Source: Betaproteobacteria bacterium
GTDB lineage: Bacteria; Pseudomonadota; Gammaproteobacteria; Burkholderiales; Ga0077523
Direction of reading: 5' to 3'
Length of the DNA stretch: 64,000 bases
Assembly: GCA_016125475.1 (NCBI GenBank)
Contig: WGLR01000040.1
Location: 1-64,000, forward strand
The notes under the pieces were generated by a model, which did no database searches, was not told where the DNA came from, and saw only the letters and a program-made list of their open reading frames with translations. Below are positions 52,164 to 62,111 of this stretch, in pieces (within the stretch, counting starts at the first letter, position 1; each line of letters starts with the position of its first letter). A program made the translations under genes and the position numbers.

Positions 52164-54524
52164 ATGATGCTCGGCGCCTGCCTGTTCGCCGCCGGCGCGT
52201 GGCTCCTTCAGCAGCAGGCGAGCCTGCCGGGGGTCGCGGGAACGGTCGTGCTGGTGCCGCTGCTGCTGGCGGGTGTGCACTGGCGTGCTCGCCGCGAACG
52301 CGTGCTGCGCGGATGTGCCCGCGCCTGTCTGGGCCTCGCGTGCCTGGTGGCCGGGTTCGAGTGGGCGGCACTGCAGGCACACTGGCGACTGTCCGACGCG
52401 CTCCCGGAGCGAATCGAGGGACGCGACGTACGCGTGCGCGGCGAGGTGGTGTCACTGCCGGTCCGCGCGTCGCGCGGCTGGCGCTTCGAGTTCGAGGTCG
52501 AGCGCACGCTCGCTGCGGAGGGGCACGTGCCTCGCCACGTGCTGCTCACGATGCTGGACGACCCTGGCGACCAGGCGGAGCCCGGCAGCGTGCCGGTGGT
52601 CCCCGGCGAGCAGCTCGAACTGACCGCGCGTTTCCGCCGGCCGCACGGCACGGCCAACCCCCACGGCTTCGACGTCGAGGCGCGGCTGCTCGAGCACGGC
52701 ATCCGCGCCACCGGGTACGTCCGCCCGCGGGAGCCCGTCCGGCGGCTGGGTGTGTCGGCCTGGAATCCGATGCGGCTGATCGACCGGTGGCGTCTCCACA
52801 TCCGCGAGCGCCTTCAGCGTGTCCTCGACGGTTCGCCCGAATCCGGCGTCGTCGTCGCGCTCGCGATCGGCGACCAGCAATCGATCCCGCGCGAGCGGTG
52901 GCAGCTCTACACCACCACCGGGATCAATCACCTCGTCAGCATCTCCGGACTGCACGTGACGCTGTTCGCGGTCCTGGCAGGATGGCTCGCGCGCCGGGCC
53001 TGGCGCCTGTTCCCGCGCGCGGCCCGGTGCTTCCCGGCGCCGGATGCCGGGGCCTGGATCGGCCTCGCGGCAGCCGCCGCGTACGCACTTCTGGCCGGCT
53101 TTGCGGTGCCCGCGCAGCGAACCCTCTGGATGCTCGGGACCGCGACCATTGCGGGACGCGTGCGCGTGCTGGTCGATCCCTGGGACGTGCTCGGCATCGC
53201 GCTCGCGACCGTCCTCGTGGCCGATCCGTTCGCGGTGACCGCGCCCGGGTTCTGGCTTTCCTTCGGCGCCGTGGCGCTGCTCGTCTTTTCCGGCGGTGCG
53301 GAGCGTTCCCGCGCTGCGTGGTGGCTGCGCTGGGGCCGCGCGCAATGGGCCCTGTTCCTCGGTCTCGCCCCGCTGCTGCTCGCGCTGTTCCGGCAGGTGT
53401 CGCTGGTCGCGCCGCTCGCGAACGCCGTTGCCGTGCCGGTCGTCGGTACGGTCGTCGTGCCTCTCACGCTCCTCGGTGCCGTCGTTCCCTGGCACTGGCC
53501 GGTGCGACTCGCGGCCGGCGTGCTGGAACTGCTCGACGTGTTCCTGCGCTGGCTCGCGGCGCTGCCGTTGGCCACCTACGTGCAGCACGCCCCCGTCTGG
53601 TGGTCGATTCCGCTCGCGCTCGCTGCGGCCGCCTGGCTGCTCCTCCCGCGCGGATTTCCGTCTCGCTGGCTCGGCTGGCTCGGGTTGCTGCCGCTGGTCT
53701 TCGTGAGGCCGGATGCGCCACCGGCAGGCCATGCGGACGTGACGCTGCTCGACGTGGGTCAGGGCCTGGCCGCCGTCGTGCGCACGCAGTCCTCGACGCT
53801 GCTCTTCGACGCCGGGCCCGCGTGGACCGCCGACTCGGATTCCGGCGGCAGGATCGTGGTGCCGTACCTGCGCGGTCAGGGCATCACGCGCCTCGAGATG
53901 CTCGTGGTGAGCCACGACGACCGGGATCACACCGGCGGTGTCGCCTCCGTACTTGCCGCCGTGCCGGTGAGCACGGTGCTCACGTCGCTGCCGCGCGCGA
54001 GCCCCGTCCTCTCGGGGGCGGGTCGCGTCCTGCGCTGCGCGGCGGGCCAGAGCTGGTCGTGGGACGGCGTGGAATTCCAGATCCTGCATCCGGCCCCGGG
54101 CGCGGCCGGACCGGGCGGGCGCGACAACGCGAGGAGCTGCGTTCTCCGCATCGTGGCCGGATCAGACAGCCTGCTTCTGCCTGCGGATATCGAGCGGGAT
54201 TCGGAGCAGGCATTGATCGCGGCCGGAGCGCCCCTATCTTCCACGCTGCTGGTCGCGCCGCACCACGGCTCTGCCACGTCGTCCACGGAGCGCTTCATCG
54301 CGGCGGTGTCCCCGGAAGCGGTGCTCTTTCCCGTGGGGTACCGGAACCGGTTCGGTCACCCGCACGACGATGTCGTTTCGCGGTATCGTGAACGAGGCAT
54401 CCTGATGGTGAGGACGGACGACGCAGGCGCGGTGTCCGCGCGGATCGGGGGGGGCGACTGGTCCCTCGACCGGTTCCGCGAGTCGCGTCCGCGGTACTGG
54501 CGTGCGCCGGCAGGCCGGCGGTGA
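52164..54524 (+). CDS. comEC: DNA internalisation competence protein ComEC/Rec2
   Basis: This 786-residue membrane channel carries transforming single-stranded DNA across the inner membrane. The N-terminal region has DUF4131 features, the Competence domain lies at about 215-480 (YTTTGINHLVSISGLHVTLFAVLAGWLARR) with several helices, and the C-terminal metallo-beta-lactamase-like domain has DVTLLDVGQGLAAVVRTQSSTLLFDAGP, SHDDRDHTGG and APHHGSATSS. GGAGG precedes the ATG. This implies at least the potential for natural transformation; other competence genes are not in the window. Confidence 0.93.
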   Translation: MMLGACLFAAGAWLLQQQASLPGVAGTVVLVPLLLAGVHWRARRERVLRGCARACLGLACLVAGFEWAALQAHWRLSDALPERIEGRDVRVRGEVVSLPVRASRGWRFEFEVERTLAAEGHVPRHVLLTMLDDPGDQAEPGSVPVVPGEQLELTARFRRPHGTANPHGFDVEARLLEHGIRATGYVRPREPVRRLGVSAWNPMRLIDRWRLHIRERLQRVLDGSPESGVVVALAIGDQQSIPRERWQLYTTTGINHLVSISGLHVTLFAVLAGWLARRAWRLFPRAARCFPAPDAGAWIGLAAAAAYALLAGFAVPAQRTLWMLGTATIAGRVRVLVDPWDVLGIALATVLVADPFAVTAPGFWLSFGAVALLVFSGGAERSRAAWWLRWGRAQWALFLGLAPLLLALFRQVSLVAPLANAVAVPVVGTVVVPLTLLGAVVPWHWPVRLAAGVLELLDVFLRWLAALPLATYVQHAPVWWSIPLALAAAAWLLLPRGFPSRWLGWLGLLPLVFVRPDAPPAGHADVTLLDVGQGLAAVVRTQSSTLLFDAGPAWTADSDSGGRIVVPYLRGQGITRLEMLVVSHDDRDHTGGVASVLAAVPVSTVLTSLPRASPVLSGAGRVLRCAAGQSWSWDGVEFQILHPAPGAAGPGGRDNARSCVLRIVAGSDSLLLPADIERDSEQALIAAGAPLSSTLLVAPHHGSATSSTERFIAAVSPEAVLFPVGYRNRFGHPHDDVVSRYRERGILMVRTDDAGAVSARIGGGDWSLDRFRESRPRYWRAPAGRR

Positions 54525-54568
54525 GACGCACGAATCCCTCCGATCGGGTGCATCCGACGCATGAGCCC

Positions 54569-56758
54569 ATGACAGCTTCCCACGACATCGAACCGACGCA
54601 GACATCCGCTCTCGACCCCGAGGCGCTGATCCGGCACTGGCGCGAGGCCGGGGCACGCATCGCACCTGGCGAAGAGGCCGTCCTGATGCGCGCGATCGGC
54701 GTGGTGGCGGTCGCCGCGGATCCGGCGCCGCACGATGCGCTGGGAATGGCAGACGTGATCGCGGGCCTGCATCTGGATGCGGAAACGCTGACCGCCGCGC
54801 TGCTGCTCGCGCTGCCGCCGGAGGCCCCGGTCCTTCGCGACGGGGCACTCGAGTGGGGCGATGCGATCGCGAGTCTCGTCGAGGGCGCCCGGCGGATGCC
54901 CGAGATTCACGCGCTGCTGCCCGACGCCTCCGGCAAGAAGGTCGCCGATCACGCGCAACAGCTCGAGCGCCTGCGCAAGATGCTCCTCGCGATGGCGCAG
55001 GACGCACGCGTCGTGCTGCTGCATCTCGCGGCACATCTGAACCGGCTGCGGGGGCTCGTGAAGCACGGCACAGCCGCACAGAAGGCGGAAATCGCACGCG
55101 AGACGTTCGACCTGCTCGCGCCGCTCGCGAACCGGCTCGGTGTCTGGCAGATCAAGTGGGAGCTCGAGGACCTCGCGTTCCGCGCGCGGGATCCGGACAC
55201 CTACCGCGCCATCGCCCGGGAACTCGACGAGAAGCGGGTGGACCGGGAACGCTTCATCGCGCAGGTCACGTCGGTCCTGCGCGGCGAGCTCTCGTCGGCA
55301 GGGCTGCAGGCCGAGGTGACGGGCCGGCCCAAGCACATCTACAGCATCTGGAAGAAGATGCAGCGCAAGGACCTGGGCTTCAAGGATCTGTTCGACGTCA
55401 GGGCCGTACGCATCCTGGTCGACGAAGTTCGCGAGTGCTACACGGCGCTCGGGATCGTGCACAACCTCTGGACGCCGATACCACGGGAATTCGACGACTA
55501 CATCGCGCGACCCAAGGCGAACAGCTATCGATCCCTCCACACGGCCGTGATCGGTCCGGAGGACAAGGTGCTCGAGGTCCAGATCCGGACCCACGAGATG
55601 CACCAGGCGAACGAGCTCGGCATCGCGGCGCACTGGCGCTACAAGGAAGGCGGGCGTCGTGACGTGCACTTCGAGGAGCGAATCGCGTGGCTGCGTCAGG
55701 TGCTGGACTGGCGGCTCGGCGGCACGGACGCGGGTGAGCTCGCCGATTCCTTCCGGACGGAACTCTTCCAGGACACGGTATACGTGCTGACGCCGCAGGG
55801 GCGCGTGATCGCGCTGCCCGCGGGATCCACGCCCGTGGATTTCGCCTACCACGTGCACACGGATCTCGGTCACCGCTGCCGGGGCGCGAAGGTCAATGGC
55901 CAGATCGTGCCGCTCGGCCACAGGCTAGAGAACGGTCAGCGTGTCGAGATCATCGGTGCGAAGGAGGGCGGTCCCAGTCGGGACTGGCTGAACCCCGGCC
56001 TGGGGTTCCTGCAGAGCCACCGCGCACGCACGAAGGTGCGTCAGTGGTTCAACAGTCAGAACCTCGAGCAGTCGATCGCCCAGGGGCGCGCCGTGCTCGA
56101 CCGCGAGATCCATCGCGTCGGGGGCGCTCCCATCTCCACGGAGGAACTTGCCTCGTCGCTGGGGTACCCGCGGACCGAAGACCTGCTCGCGGCGCTCGGC
56201 CGGGGCGATGTCGGCCCGCGTGTACTGCAGAACGCGTTGCGCGCGAGGAGCGACGAAGCGCGCGCGGAGCCCGCGCCGGAGGCCGAACTGCCGTCGACCG
56301 ACGCAGTCGCGCCGCACGGTCGGTCGGACGGCGTGCTCATCGTCGGGGTCGACCGGCTGCTCACGCAGCTCGCCCGCTGCTGTCGACCGTTGCCGCCAGA
56401 CCCGATCGTCGGATACGTCACGCGTGCACGGGGCGTCTCCGTGCATCGTTCGGACTGTCCGAACATCCGGTCACTGCCTGCCGACCGCCGGCTCGACGCC
56501 GCATGGGGCAAGCTCGCGCCCGACGCCCGTTTCCCCGTCGACGTCGAAGTGACGGGCGAGACCGACGGCGGCCTGCTGCGCGGCGTGGTGGATGCACTGG
56601 GCCGGGAACGGATCAAGGTCCGCGCCGCACGCACGGCGGGTCGCGGACACAGCGAACGGGTGCGAGTAAGCATCGATCTCACCGATGGTGCCGCACTCGA
56701 GCGTGTGGTCACGGTTCTTCGCGCGCTGCCGGGGACGTCGTCCGTTCGACGCTGCTAG
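54569..56758 (+). CDS. relA: (p)ppGpp synthetase RelA (hydrolase domain degenerate)
   Basis: In this 729-residue RelA/SpoT homologue, the N-terminal HD hydrolase motif is missing (region 55-85 has ALGMADVIAGLHLD where bifunctional enzymes have the HD pair), so hydrolysis is not expected. The synthetase domain (about 245-365) contains RPKHIYSIWKKM and EFDD (307-310), the acidic signature of monofunctional RelA. TGS (about 395-455), a zinc-finger-like CCRPLPPDPIVGYVTRARGVSVHRSDC and a C-terminal ACT domain follow. It responds to uncharged tRNA on ribosomes. The start at 54569 is chosen over 54521. Its TAG stop overlaps the convergent regulator's stop in a CTAG. Confidence 0.92.
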   Translation: MTASHDIEPTQTSALDPEALIRHWREAGARIAPGEEAVLMRAIGVVAVAADPAPHDALGMADVIAGLHLDAETLTAALLLALPPEAPVLRDGALEWGDAIASLVEGARRMPEIHALLPDASGKKVADHAQQLERLRKMLLAMAQDARVVLLHLAAHLNRLRGLVKHGTAAQKAEIARETFDLLAPLANRLGVWQIKWELEDLAFRARDPDTYRAIARELDEKRVDRERFIAQVTSVLRGELSSAGLQAEVTGRPKHIYSIWKKMQRKDLGFKDLFDVRAVRILVDEVRECYTALGIVHNLWTPIPREFDDYIARPKANSYRSLHTAVIGPEDKVLEVQIRTHEMHQANELGIAAHWRYKEGGRRDVHFEERIAWLRQVLDWRLGGTDAGELADSFRTELFQDTVYVLTPQGRVIALPAGSTPVDFAYHVHTDLGHRCRGAKVNGQIVPLGHRLENGQRVEIIGAKEGGPSRDWLNPGLGFLQSHRARTKVRQWFNSQNLEQSIAQGRAVLDREIHRVGGAPISTEELASSLGYPRTEDLLAALGRGDVGPRVLQNALRARSDEARAEPAPEAELPSTDAVAPHGRSDGVLIVGVDRLLTQLARCCRPLPPDPIVGYVTRARGVSVHRSDCPNIRSLPADRRLDAAWGKLAPDARFPVDVEVTGETDGGLLRGVVDALGRERIKVRAARTAGRGHSERVRVSIDLTDGAALERVVTVLRALPGTSSVRRC

Positions 56759-57852
56759 CCTTTGGGGTTTCGTCCCGTCGCCGTGGCGCCCCTGCGCCTG
56801 CGCGGCGCAGCCGGAGCGGCCGTCTCGCGTTTGCGTGCCGGCCGGCGACGGCCCGCACGCGTGCGCCGCAGGGTGTGCGAGGGCAGTTCACCGAAGAGTT
56901 CCCGATACTGGCGTGCGAACTGGCTCGAATGCCAGAACCCCCAGCGCAGCGCGATCTGGGCGACGGACATTCCCGCCCGCGCGTCCGGGCCGAGCAGGTC
57001 TTCGCGGACCCGGTTCATCCTGAGAATCCGAAGATACTCCGCCGCGCTCGTCCCGACCGCGTGCTGGCACGCGTAGTTGAGTGTGCGCAGTCCGACGTGC
57101 AGGCGCTGACACGCGTCCGTCAGCGTCGGCGCCAGATGCGGTTCACCCGTGACGAGTTCCCGCATGCGGGAGACGAGGCGGTCGTAGGAGGCACGCGGCC
57201 GCCCGACGGCACGCTGCCGCGAGCGGCCCAGGAAAGCGACCAGGAGCAGGACGGCGGCCTGCACTTCGAGGTGTGATGCCATGGCCGCGGGCAGCGGACT
57301 GTCACCGAGCTGACCACACCGGCTCAGCGTACCGAGGCACAGGCGTCGCATTTCCTCGATGCGGATCGTCGGCGGCCGAAGCACGCGCGGCATGTCGCGA
57401 AGGGCCTCGGCGGGCGCGATCTGGAGGGTTTCCGCGTGGTATTCCAGCCGGGCGCGCGACATGAGGGCCGTCACGAATTCGGTTTCCCCGTCACCCACGA
57501 GCCAGAATCTCGCGTCGGGTTCGAAGGTGAGGAGGGCGCCCGGCGGGAGGGGCTGTCCGAAGTAACGTCCGCTGCCCCAGGAATCCATTGCGACACATGC
57601 ACCGAAGACCGGTTCGTCACCGACCGCGTGCACTTCCGTCGGGGAGGCGACCCGCAGCCGCACGACTTCGAGGGCCCCGGCCCGTGCCGTCTCACCGCGC
57701 ACGTGGAAGTGGCCTCCCCGCAGGGCATCGAAGTGCAGTGTCGACAGATAGTCGTGTCCGGGCCCGAATCCGGCAGGATCTTCCGTCACGAGCCCCGTGT
57801 TCCAGAAGGATCTGGGGGCGCCCAGGCGGGGAACCTGTTCGCCACGGTTCAC
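56755..57852 (-). CDS. AraC-family transcriptional regulator
   Basis: With the GTG start at 57852 the protein is 365 residues. The C-terminal AraC DNA-binding domain shows two helix-turn-helix units: [44 protein letters not shown], then [34 protein letters not shown]. The N-terminal part, with [18 protein letters not shown], resembles the EutR/GadX-like effector domain of these regulators. The C-terminal tail is very basic ([14 protein letters not shown]). The open frame runs 103 codons further upstream but is Arg/Thr-rich and not family-like. The regulated genes are unknown. Confidence 0.85.
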   Translation of the reverse strand: MNRGEQVPRLGAPRSFWNTGLVTEDPAGFGPGHDYLSTLHFDALRGGHFHVRGETARAGALEVVRLRVASPTEVHAVGDEPVFGACVAMDSWGSGRYFGQPLPPGALLTFEPDARFWLVGDGETEFVTALMSRARLEYHAETLQIAPAEALRDMPRVLRPPTIRIEEMRRLCLGTLSRCGQLGDSPLPAAMASHLEVQAAVLLLVAFLGRSRQRAVGRPRASYDRLVSRMRELVTGEPHLAPTLTDACQRLHVGLRTLNYACQHAVGTSAAEYLRILRMNRVREDLLGPDARAGMSVAQIALRWGFWHSSQFARQYRELFGELPSHTLRRTRAGRRRPARKRETAAPAAPRRRRGATATGRNPKG

Positions 57853-58164
57853 GTGCCCGCCGTCCGGGGTGCCTCGTGCGGCGCCTGTCCTCTTCCGCGC
57901 AGGTCGCGTCGCGTCCCGCCCTTCGGTGCGCCTGCTCGTCACGACGGCCTCCGGTGTGGTCCGGACGGCCGACAGTTGCCCCGTGCACGCGCGTGCGCAC
58001 ATCGCCCGCAAGAGCACAAATCGGCAATTAAACGTCTCAAGACGGCCATCCCGGCTGCATTGGCTCAAGTCTATATGGAATCGCGTCGTTTCCGGGACAC
58101 GGAAAGGGTCGGGCACGTTTTCCTGCGGAAACGCCCCGTCCGGCCCATAAGAAGAGGTCATTCA
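57853..58164. other. Divergent intergenic region between araC-type gene and receptor gene
   Basis: These 312 bp separate the AraC-family gene from the receptor at 58165. The stretch 58016-58090 is distinctly AT-richer than its surroundings and holds a small inverted repeat CGTCT-CA-AGACG (58033-58044 region), probably promoter and operator sequence. No sigma-28 match and no RNA gene was recognised. Confidence 0.45.
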
Positions 58165-59307
58165 GTGAGCAGATGGTGGATAGGATCGGTTGCGGGGGGT
58201 ATTCCGGGCGCACTGGCCGTGGCATGGATTCCGTCCGGAGTAGCGCGAGCGGCGGTTCTGGTCGTCGTGGTGTTCCTCGTCGCATGGACGAGTCGCCCGC
58301 GGAAGCCGGGCTGGGAGGCCTCCGAGCCGCACGTGGACCCGCGGGAGCAGGCCGAGCCGGCAGTCGGCGAGGCCGGCACCGCGAGGCTATGTTCCGCCGT
58401 AGTGCCGATATGGTCCCGGCACATCGTGTCCGCGCGAGACCTGACCCGAACGTCCGTGGAGGAACTCGCGTCCGGCTTCGGATCCCTGGTCGCGCGGCTC
58501 CAGGACGCCGGCCGTGGCAAGGCCCGTGAGCCGGCCGGGCCGGACGGCGAGCACGAGGTCGTGGACACGCTGAACGCGTGCGAGACCCGCCTGCGCAAGG
58601 CGAGCGCGACGCTGGCCGACGCGCACTCGATGCAGGGCGAGGTCATTGGCGCAGTGACCACCATGTCCGCCTTCACCGGCGAGATGCAGGCAATGGTCGC
58701 CGAGGTGGGACGACTCGCCGCGCAGACGAACCTGCTCGCGCTGAACGCGGCGATCGAAGCCGCCCGAGCGGGTGAGTCGGGACGGGGATTTGCCGTCGTG
58801 GCCGACGAAGTACGGCGGCTGTCGAGCCAGTCCGCCGACACCGGGAAGCGCATTGCCGAGAAGGTCCAGACCATCGCGGACGCCATCGAGACGACCGTCG
58901 CGACGGTGACCCGTGCGGGCGACGTTCAGTCGCGCGCCGCGCAGGATGCGCAGGGGGCCGTCGGTGACGTGATGTCGCGCTTCGAACATCTGGCACGGGG
59001 TCTCGTGCAGGGCGCGGACACCCTGGCCCAGGAGAACGCACACATTCGTGACGAGATCTCGAACCTGCTCGTGAGCTTCCAGTTCCAGGACCGGGTCGAT
59101 CAGATCCTCACGCACACGCTCGACGACATGGGGCGTCTCGCCTCGCTCGCGGAGGAGATCGCCGCCGAGCGGGCGCGCGCCCGGGAGATCGACGCGCGAG
59201 CGTGGTGCGACGCCCTCGCCAACCGGTATGCGACCGACGAGGAGCGCAGCAACCACGCTTCCGCCGCGAGGACCGGTCGAACCGTTTCCGGCGTGAGCTT
59301 CTTCTGA
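58165..59307 (+). CDS. Methyl-accepting chemotaxis protein without periplasmic sensor
   Basis: This 380-residue protein has two adjacent N-terminal hydrophobic helices (about 3-19 and 24-42) with almost no loop between them, no HAMP and no recognisable sensor domain. The signalling tip [36 protein letters not shown] is at about 184-219. The C-terminal region [24 protein letters not shown] resembles receptors that associate with internal partners. It probably senses a cytoplasmic or membrane-energy cue. The start is GTG with AAGAGG 8 nt upstream. It is the first gene of a chemosensory cluster. Confidence 0.85.
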   Translation: MSRWWIGSVAGGIPGALAVAWIPSGVARAAVLVVVVFLVAWTSRPRKPGWEASEPHVDPREQAEPAVGEAGTARLCSAVVPIWSRHIVSARDLTRTSVEELASGFGSLVARLQDAGRGKAREPAGPDGEHEVVDTLNACETRLRKASATLADAHSMQGEVIGAVTTMSAFTGEMQAMVAEVGRLAAQTNLLALNAAIEAARAGESGRGFAVVADEVRRLSSQSADTGKRIAEKVQTIADAIETTVATVTRAGDVQSRAAQDAQGAVGDVMSRFEHLARGLVQGADTLAQENAHIRDEISNLLVSFQFQDRVDQILTHTLDDMGRLASLAEEIAAERARAREIDARAWCDALANRYATDEERSNHASAARTGRTVSGVSFF

Positions 59308-59356
59308 AACCGGACGCGTGTCCGGAGATGCATTGACTGGTGGCTGGAGAGAGAAA

Positions 59357-59725
59357 TTGGCGAAGACGATCATGGTGGTCGACGACTCCGCGAGCCTGCG
59401 GCAGATGGTCGGCATCGCACTGCGAGGTGCGGGTTACGACGTCATCGAAGGGTCGGATGGCAGGGACGCGCTCGGGAAGCTCGACGGGCGAAAGGTGCAC
59501 CTCATCGTGAGCGACGTGAACATGCCGAACATGGACGGCATCGCGTTCGTGAAGGCGGTCAAGGCGCACCCCGGTTACAAGTTCACGCCCGTCGTGATGC
59601 TCACGACGGAAAACCAGGAAGCGCGGATGCTCGAGGGCAGGAACGCCGGCGCGAAGGCGTGGATCGTGAAGCCCTTCAAGCCGCCGGAACTGCTCGATGC
59701 CGTCTCGCGGCTCGTGCTGCCCTGA
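59357..59725 (+). CDS. cheY: CheY-like response regulator
   Basis: This 122-residue single receiver domain has acidic pocket VVDDSAS (D9, D10), phosphoacceptor Asp in IVSDVNMPNMDG (about D54), Thr in VVMLTTENQ and Lys in WIVKPFKPPEL. The start is a TTG with GGAGAG 8 nt upstream; a GTG at 59318 would add 13 residues. There is no output domain, so it acts by protein contact, as expected for CheY. The TGA stop overlaps the next ATG (TGATG). Confidence 0.92.
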   Translation: MAKTIMVVDDSASLRQMVGIALRGAGYDVIEGSDGRDALGKLDGRKVHLIVSDVNMPNMDGIAFVKAVKAHPGYKFTPVVMLTTENQEARMLEGRNAGAKAWIVKPFKPPELLDAVSRLVLP

Positions 59726-60027
59726 TGGTCACGGAGGCTCGGATGGAACGGGTACCTTACGTGGTCGCGGGCGAGTTCACGATCTATCAAGTGGCCGAAC
59801 AGAAGGCGCCGCTTCTCGCCATGGCCGCCGACGCCGACGAGCCGGAGCTCGATCTGGGCGGCGTGACGGAGTTCGACGCCGCCGGCATGCAGCTCGTGCT
59901 CGTGGCGGAGCAGCTCGCCCGCGACGCGGGAAAGAGCCTTCGCCTCGTCGCCGCGAGCCCGGCCGTCGCCGAAGCATTCCGCGTCGCCGGGCTCGACGAC
60001 CGACTGCCGCGCGAGGTGTCGGCATGA
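59725..60027 (+). CDS. STAS-domain protein of the chemosensory cluster
   Basis: This 100-residue STAS protein contains LDLGGVTEFDAAGMQLVLVAEQLARDAGKSLRLVAASPAVAEAFRVAGLDD, the anti-sigma-antagonist-like fold. The usual phosphorylatable Ser in the D-S-x-G motif is replaced by Ala (FDAAGM), so regulation by a kinase of the SpoIIAB type is not expected, as in several che-cluster STAS proteins. It sits between cheY and cheA, overlapping cheA by 4 nt (ATGA), so it is probably part of the same signalling array. Confidence 0.88.
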   Translation: MVTEARMERVPYVVAGEFTIYQVAEQKAPLLAMAADADEPELDLGGVTEFDAAGMQLVLVAEQLARDAGKSLRLVAASPAVAEAFRVAGLDDRLPREVSA

Positions 60028-62111
60028 ACGAATTCGATCAGGCGCGCCAGACGTTCTTCGACGAGAGTCGCGACATGCTGCGCGAGATCGAGGATGCACT
60101 CCTCGTGCTCGAAAGCGGAGGTGGCGATGCGGAGACGCTGAACGGGCTGTTCCGTGCGGCGCACACCATCAAGGGCTCCGCGGGACTGTTCGGCTACGAG
60201 GACGTCGTCGCGTTCACGCACGAGGTCGAGACCGTGCTGGACCGCCTCCGGGCCGGCGAACTCGCCTTCGGAGAAGAACTGGCCGGGCTCATGCTCGCGT
60301 GTGCGGATCACGTCTCCTCGCTGCTGGCCGAACTCGAGTCCGGGAACACCGGCGAGACGGCCGACAGGGACCGGGGCACAGGCCTCGTCACGCGACTGCG
60401 CAGTCTCTATGCGACGCCGGAGGCGACCACTCGCGCGGCATCCCCTGCGGTGGAAGCGTCGTCGGACGCTCCCGCTTCCGGACCGTGCCGCTGGCGTATC
60501 GACGTGCGGTTCGGTGCGGACGTCTTCCGCAACGGGATGGACCCGCTGTCGTTCATCCGCTATCTGGGCACGCGGGGCGAACTCGTCCGGGTCGTCACGC
60601 GGCTCTTCGACGTCCCGCCCGCCGACCGGTTCGATGCTGAAACGTGTCACCTGGCATTGGACATCCTGGTGCACACGACGGCGTCGCGCGAGGAACTCGA
60701 GAAGGTGTTCGATTTCGTGCGGGACGACTGCACGCTCGTCCTGACGCGGGTCACGGAAGGAGCGCCATCGGTGGAGACGACGGGCACCGGTGCCGTGCCC
60801 ACCGAGGGTGGGACGGAGCCGGTGGTCGCACCGGAGGTCGTCAACGTCGCGATGACGCGCCAGAAGGAACAGCGCGCGGAGGAGGCTCGCTTCATCCGTG
60901 TCCAGGCCGACAAGCTCGACGAGCTGATCTCGCTCGTGGGCGAGCTCGTGATCGCGGGGGCAGGTGCGACGCTCGTCGCGCGGCAGATCCGCCACATGGG
61001 CATGCTCGAGGCGACACAGTCCATCTCCGATCTGGTCGAGGAGATCCGCAACAGCGCCCTGCAGCTCCGGATGGTCCAGATCGGGGACACCTTCGCGCGC
61101 TTCAGGCGCGTGGTCCGCGACGTGAGTCACGACCTCGGCAAGGAGATCGAGCTTGAGATCCGCGGCGCGGACACGGAACTCGACAAGTCGGTCGTGGAGA
61201 AGATCGCGGATCCGCTCATGCATCTCGTGCGCAACGCGATGGATCACGGGATCGAGACCGGGGACGAGCGGGCGGCGGCGGGCAAACCGCGAGCGGGTCA
61301 CCTCCGCCTGAATGCTTACCACGATTCGGGTTCCATCGTGATCGAGGTCCAGGACGATGGTCGGGGGCTCGATCGTGCGCGCATCCTGCGGAAGGCGGTC
61401 GAACGCGGGATCGTGCCCGAGAACACCGAACTGCCCGAAGACGAGGTGTTCGGGCTCATCTTCATGCCGGGCTTCTCGACCGCGGAGACGGTGACGAACC
61501 TGTCCGGTCGTGGCGTCGGCATGGACGTCGTCAAGCGCAACATCGAGTCGCTGCGCGGCACGGTGCACGTGGCGAGCACGCCGGGAGCAGGCACGAAGAT
61601 GGCGATCCGTCTGCCGCTCACCCTGGCGATCATCGACGGATTCCTGGTGACGGTGGGACGTTCGTCCTACGTGATCCCGCTCGACATGGTCGTGGAGTGC
61701 ATCGAACTCCCGGCGGACATCCCCGCGCACGCCCAGCATTTCAACCTGCGGGGCGAGGTGCTGCCGTTCCTTCGCATGCGGGACGTCTTCCAGGTGGAGG
61801 ACAGCGTCGCGGGCCACGAGAGTGTCGTGGTGGTACGCAACGGCACGAGTCGCGCAGGGCTCGTCGTGGATCGGCTTCTCGGCGAACTCCAGGCGGTCAT
61901 CAAGCCGCTCGGTCGCATCTTCCGGGATCTTCAGGGCATCGGGGGTTCCACGATCCTCGGCAGCGGAGAAGTGGCGCTGATCCTCGATGTGCCGGCGCTC
62001 ATCGCGAGGGCCACGCGAAACAGCACCCTCGCAGGGCCCGCGACCGCCGGGATACCGCGGTCACCAGGCAGGTTACTCACCGAAATTCCATCATCGTTGG
62101 AGCGAGAATAA
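60024..62111 (+). CDS. cheA: Chemotaxis histidine kinase CheA
   Basis: This 695-residue CheA has an Hpt domain at 1-105 with phosphorylated H47 (AAHTIKGSAGLFG), a degenerate P2-like region (about 150-245), a dimerisation helix pair (about 285-350), and HATPase with N-box LVRNAMDHGIE, DDGRGLD, FMPGFSTAE and GRGVGMDVVKRNIESLRG. A C-terminal CheW-like domain begins at about 540 (IDGFLVTVGRSSYVIPLDMVVECIEL). It phosphorylates the CheY encoded two genes upstream. The start overlaps the STAS gene by 4 nt and the stop overlaps the next receptor (TAATG). Confidence 0.95.
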   Translation: MNEFDQARQTFFDESRDMLREIEDALLVLESGGGDAETLNGLFRAAHTIKGSAGLFGYEDVVAFTHEVETVLDRLRAGELAFGEELAGLMLACADHVSSLLAELESGNTGETADRDRGTGLVTRLRSLYATPEATTRAASPAVEASSDAPASGPCRWRIDVRFGADVFRNGMDPLSFIRYLGTRGELVRVVTRLFDVPPADRFDAETCHLALDILVHTTASREELEKVFDFVRDDCTLVLTRVTEGAPSVETTGTGAVPTEGGTEPVVAPEVVNVAMTRQKEQRAEEARFIRVQADKLDELISLVGELVIAGAGATLVARQIRHMGMLEATQSISDLVEEIRNSALQLRMVQIGDTFARFRRVVRDVSHDLGKEIELEIRGADTELDKSVVEKIADPLMHLVRNAMDHGIETGDERAAAGKPRAGHLRLNAYHDSGSIVIEVQDDGRGLDRARILRKAVERGIVPENTELPEDEVFGLIFMPGFSTAETVTNLSGRGVGMDVVKRNIESLRGTVHVASTPGAGTKMAIRLPLTLAIIDGFLVTVGRSSYVIPLDMVVECIELPADIPAHAQHFNLRGEVLPFLRMRDVFQVEDSVAGHESVVVVRNGTSRAGLVVDRLLGELQAVIKPLGRIFRDLQGIGGSTILGSGEVALILDVPALIARATRNSTLAGPATAGIPRSPGRLLTEIPSSLERE

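Noticed and set aside
58029-58060. Sigma-28 promoter before the 58165 receptor
   Set aside because: TAAAC is present, but nothing resembling GCCGATAA occurs at the required 14-15 nt spacing.
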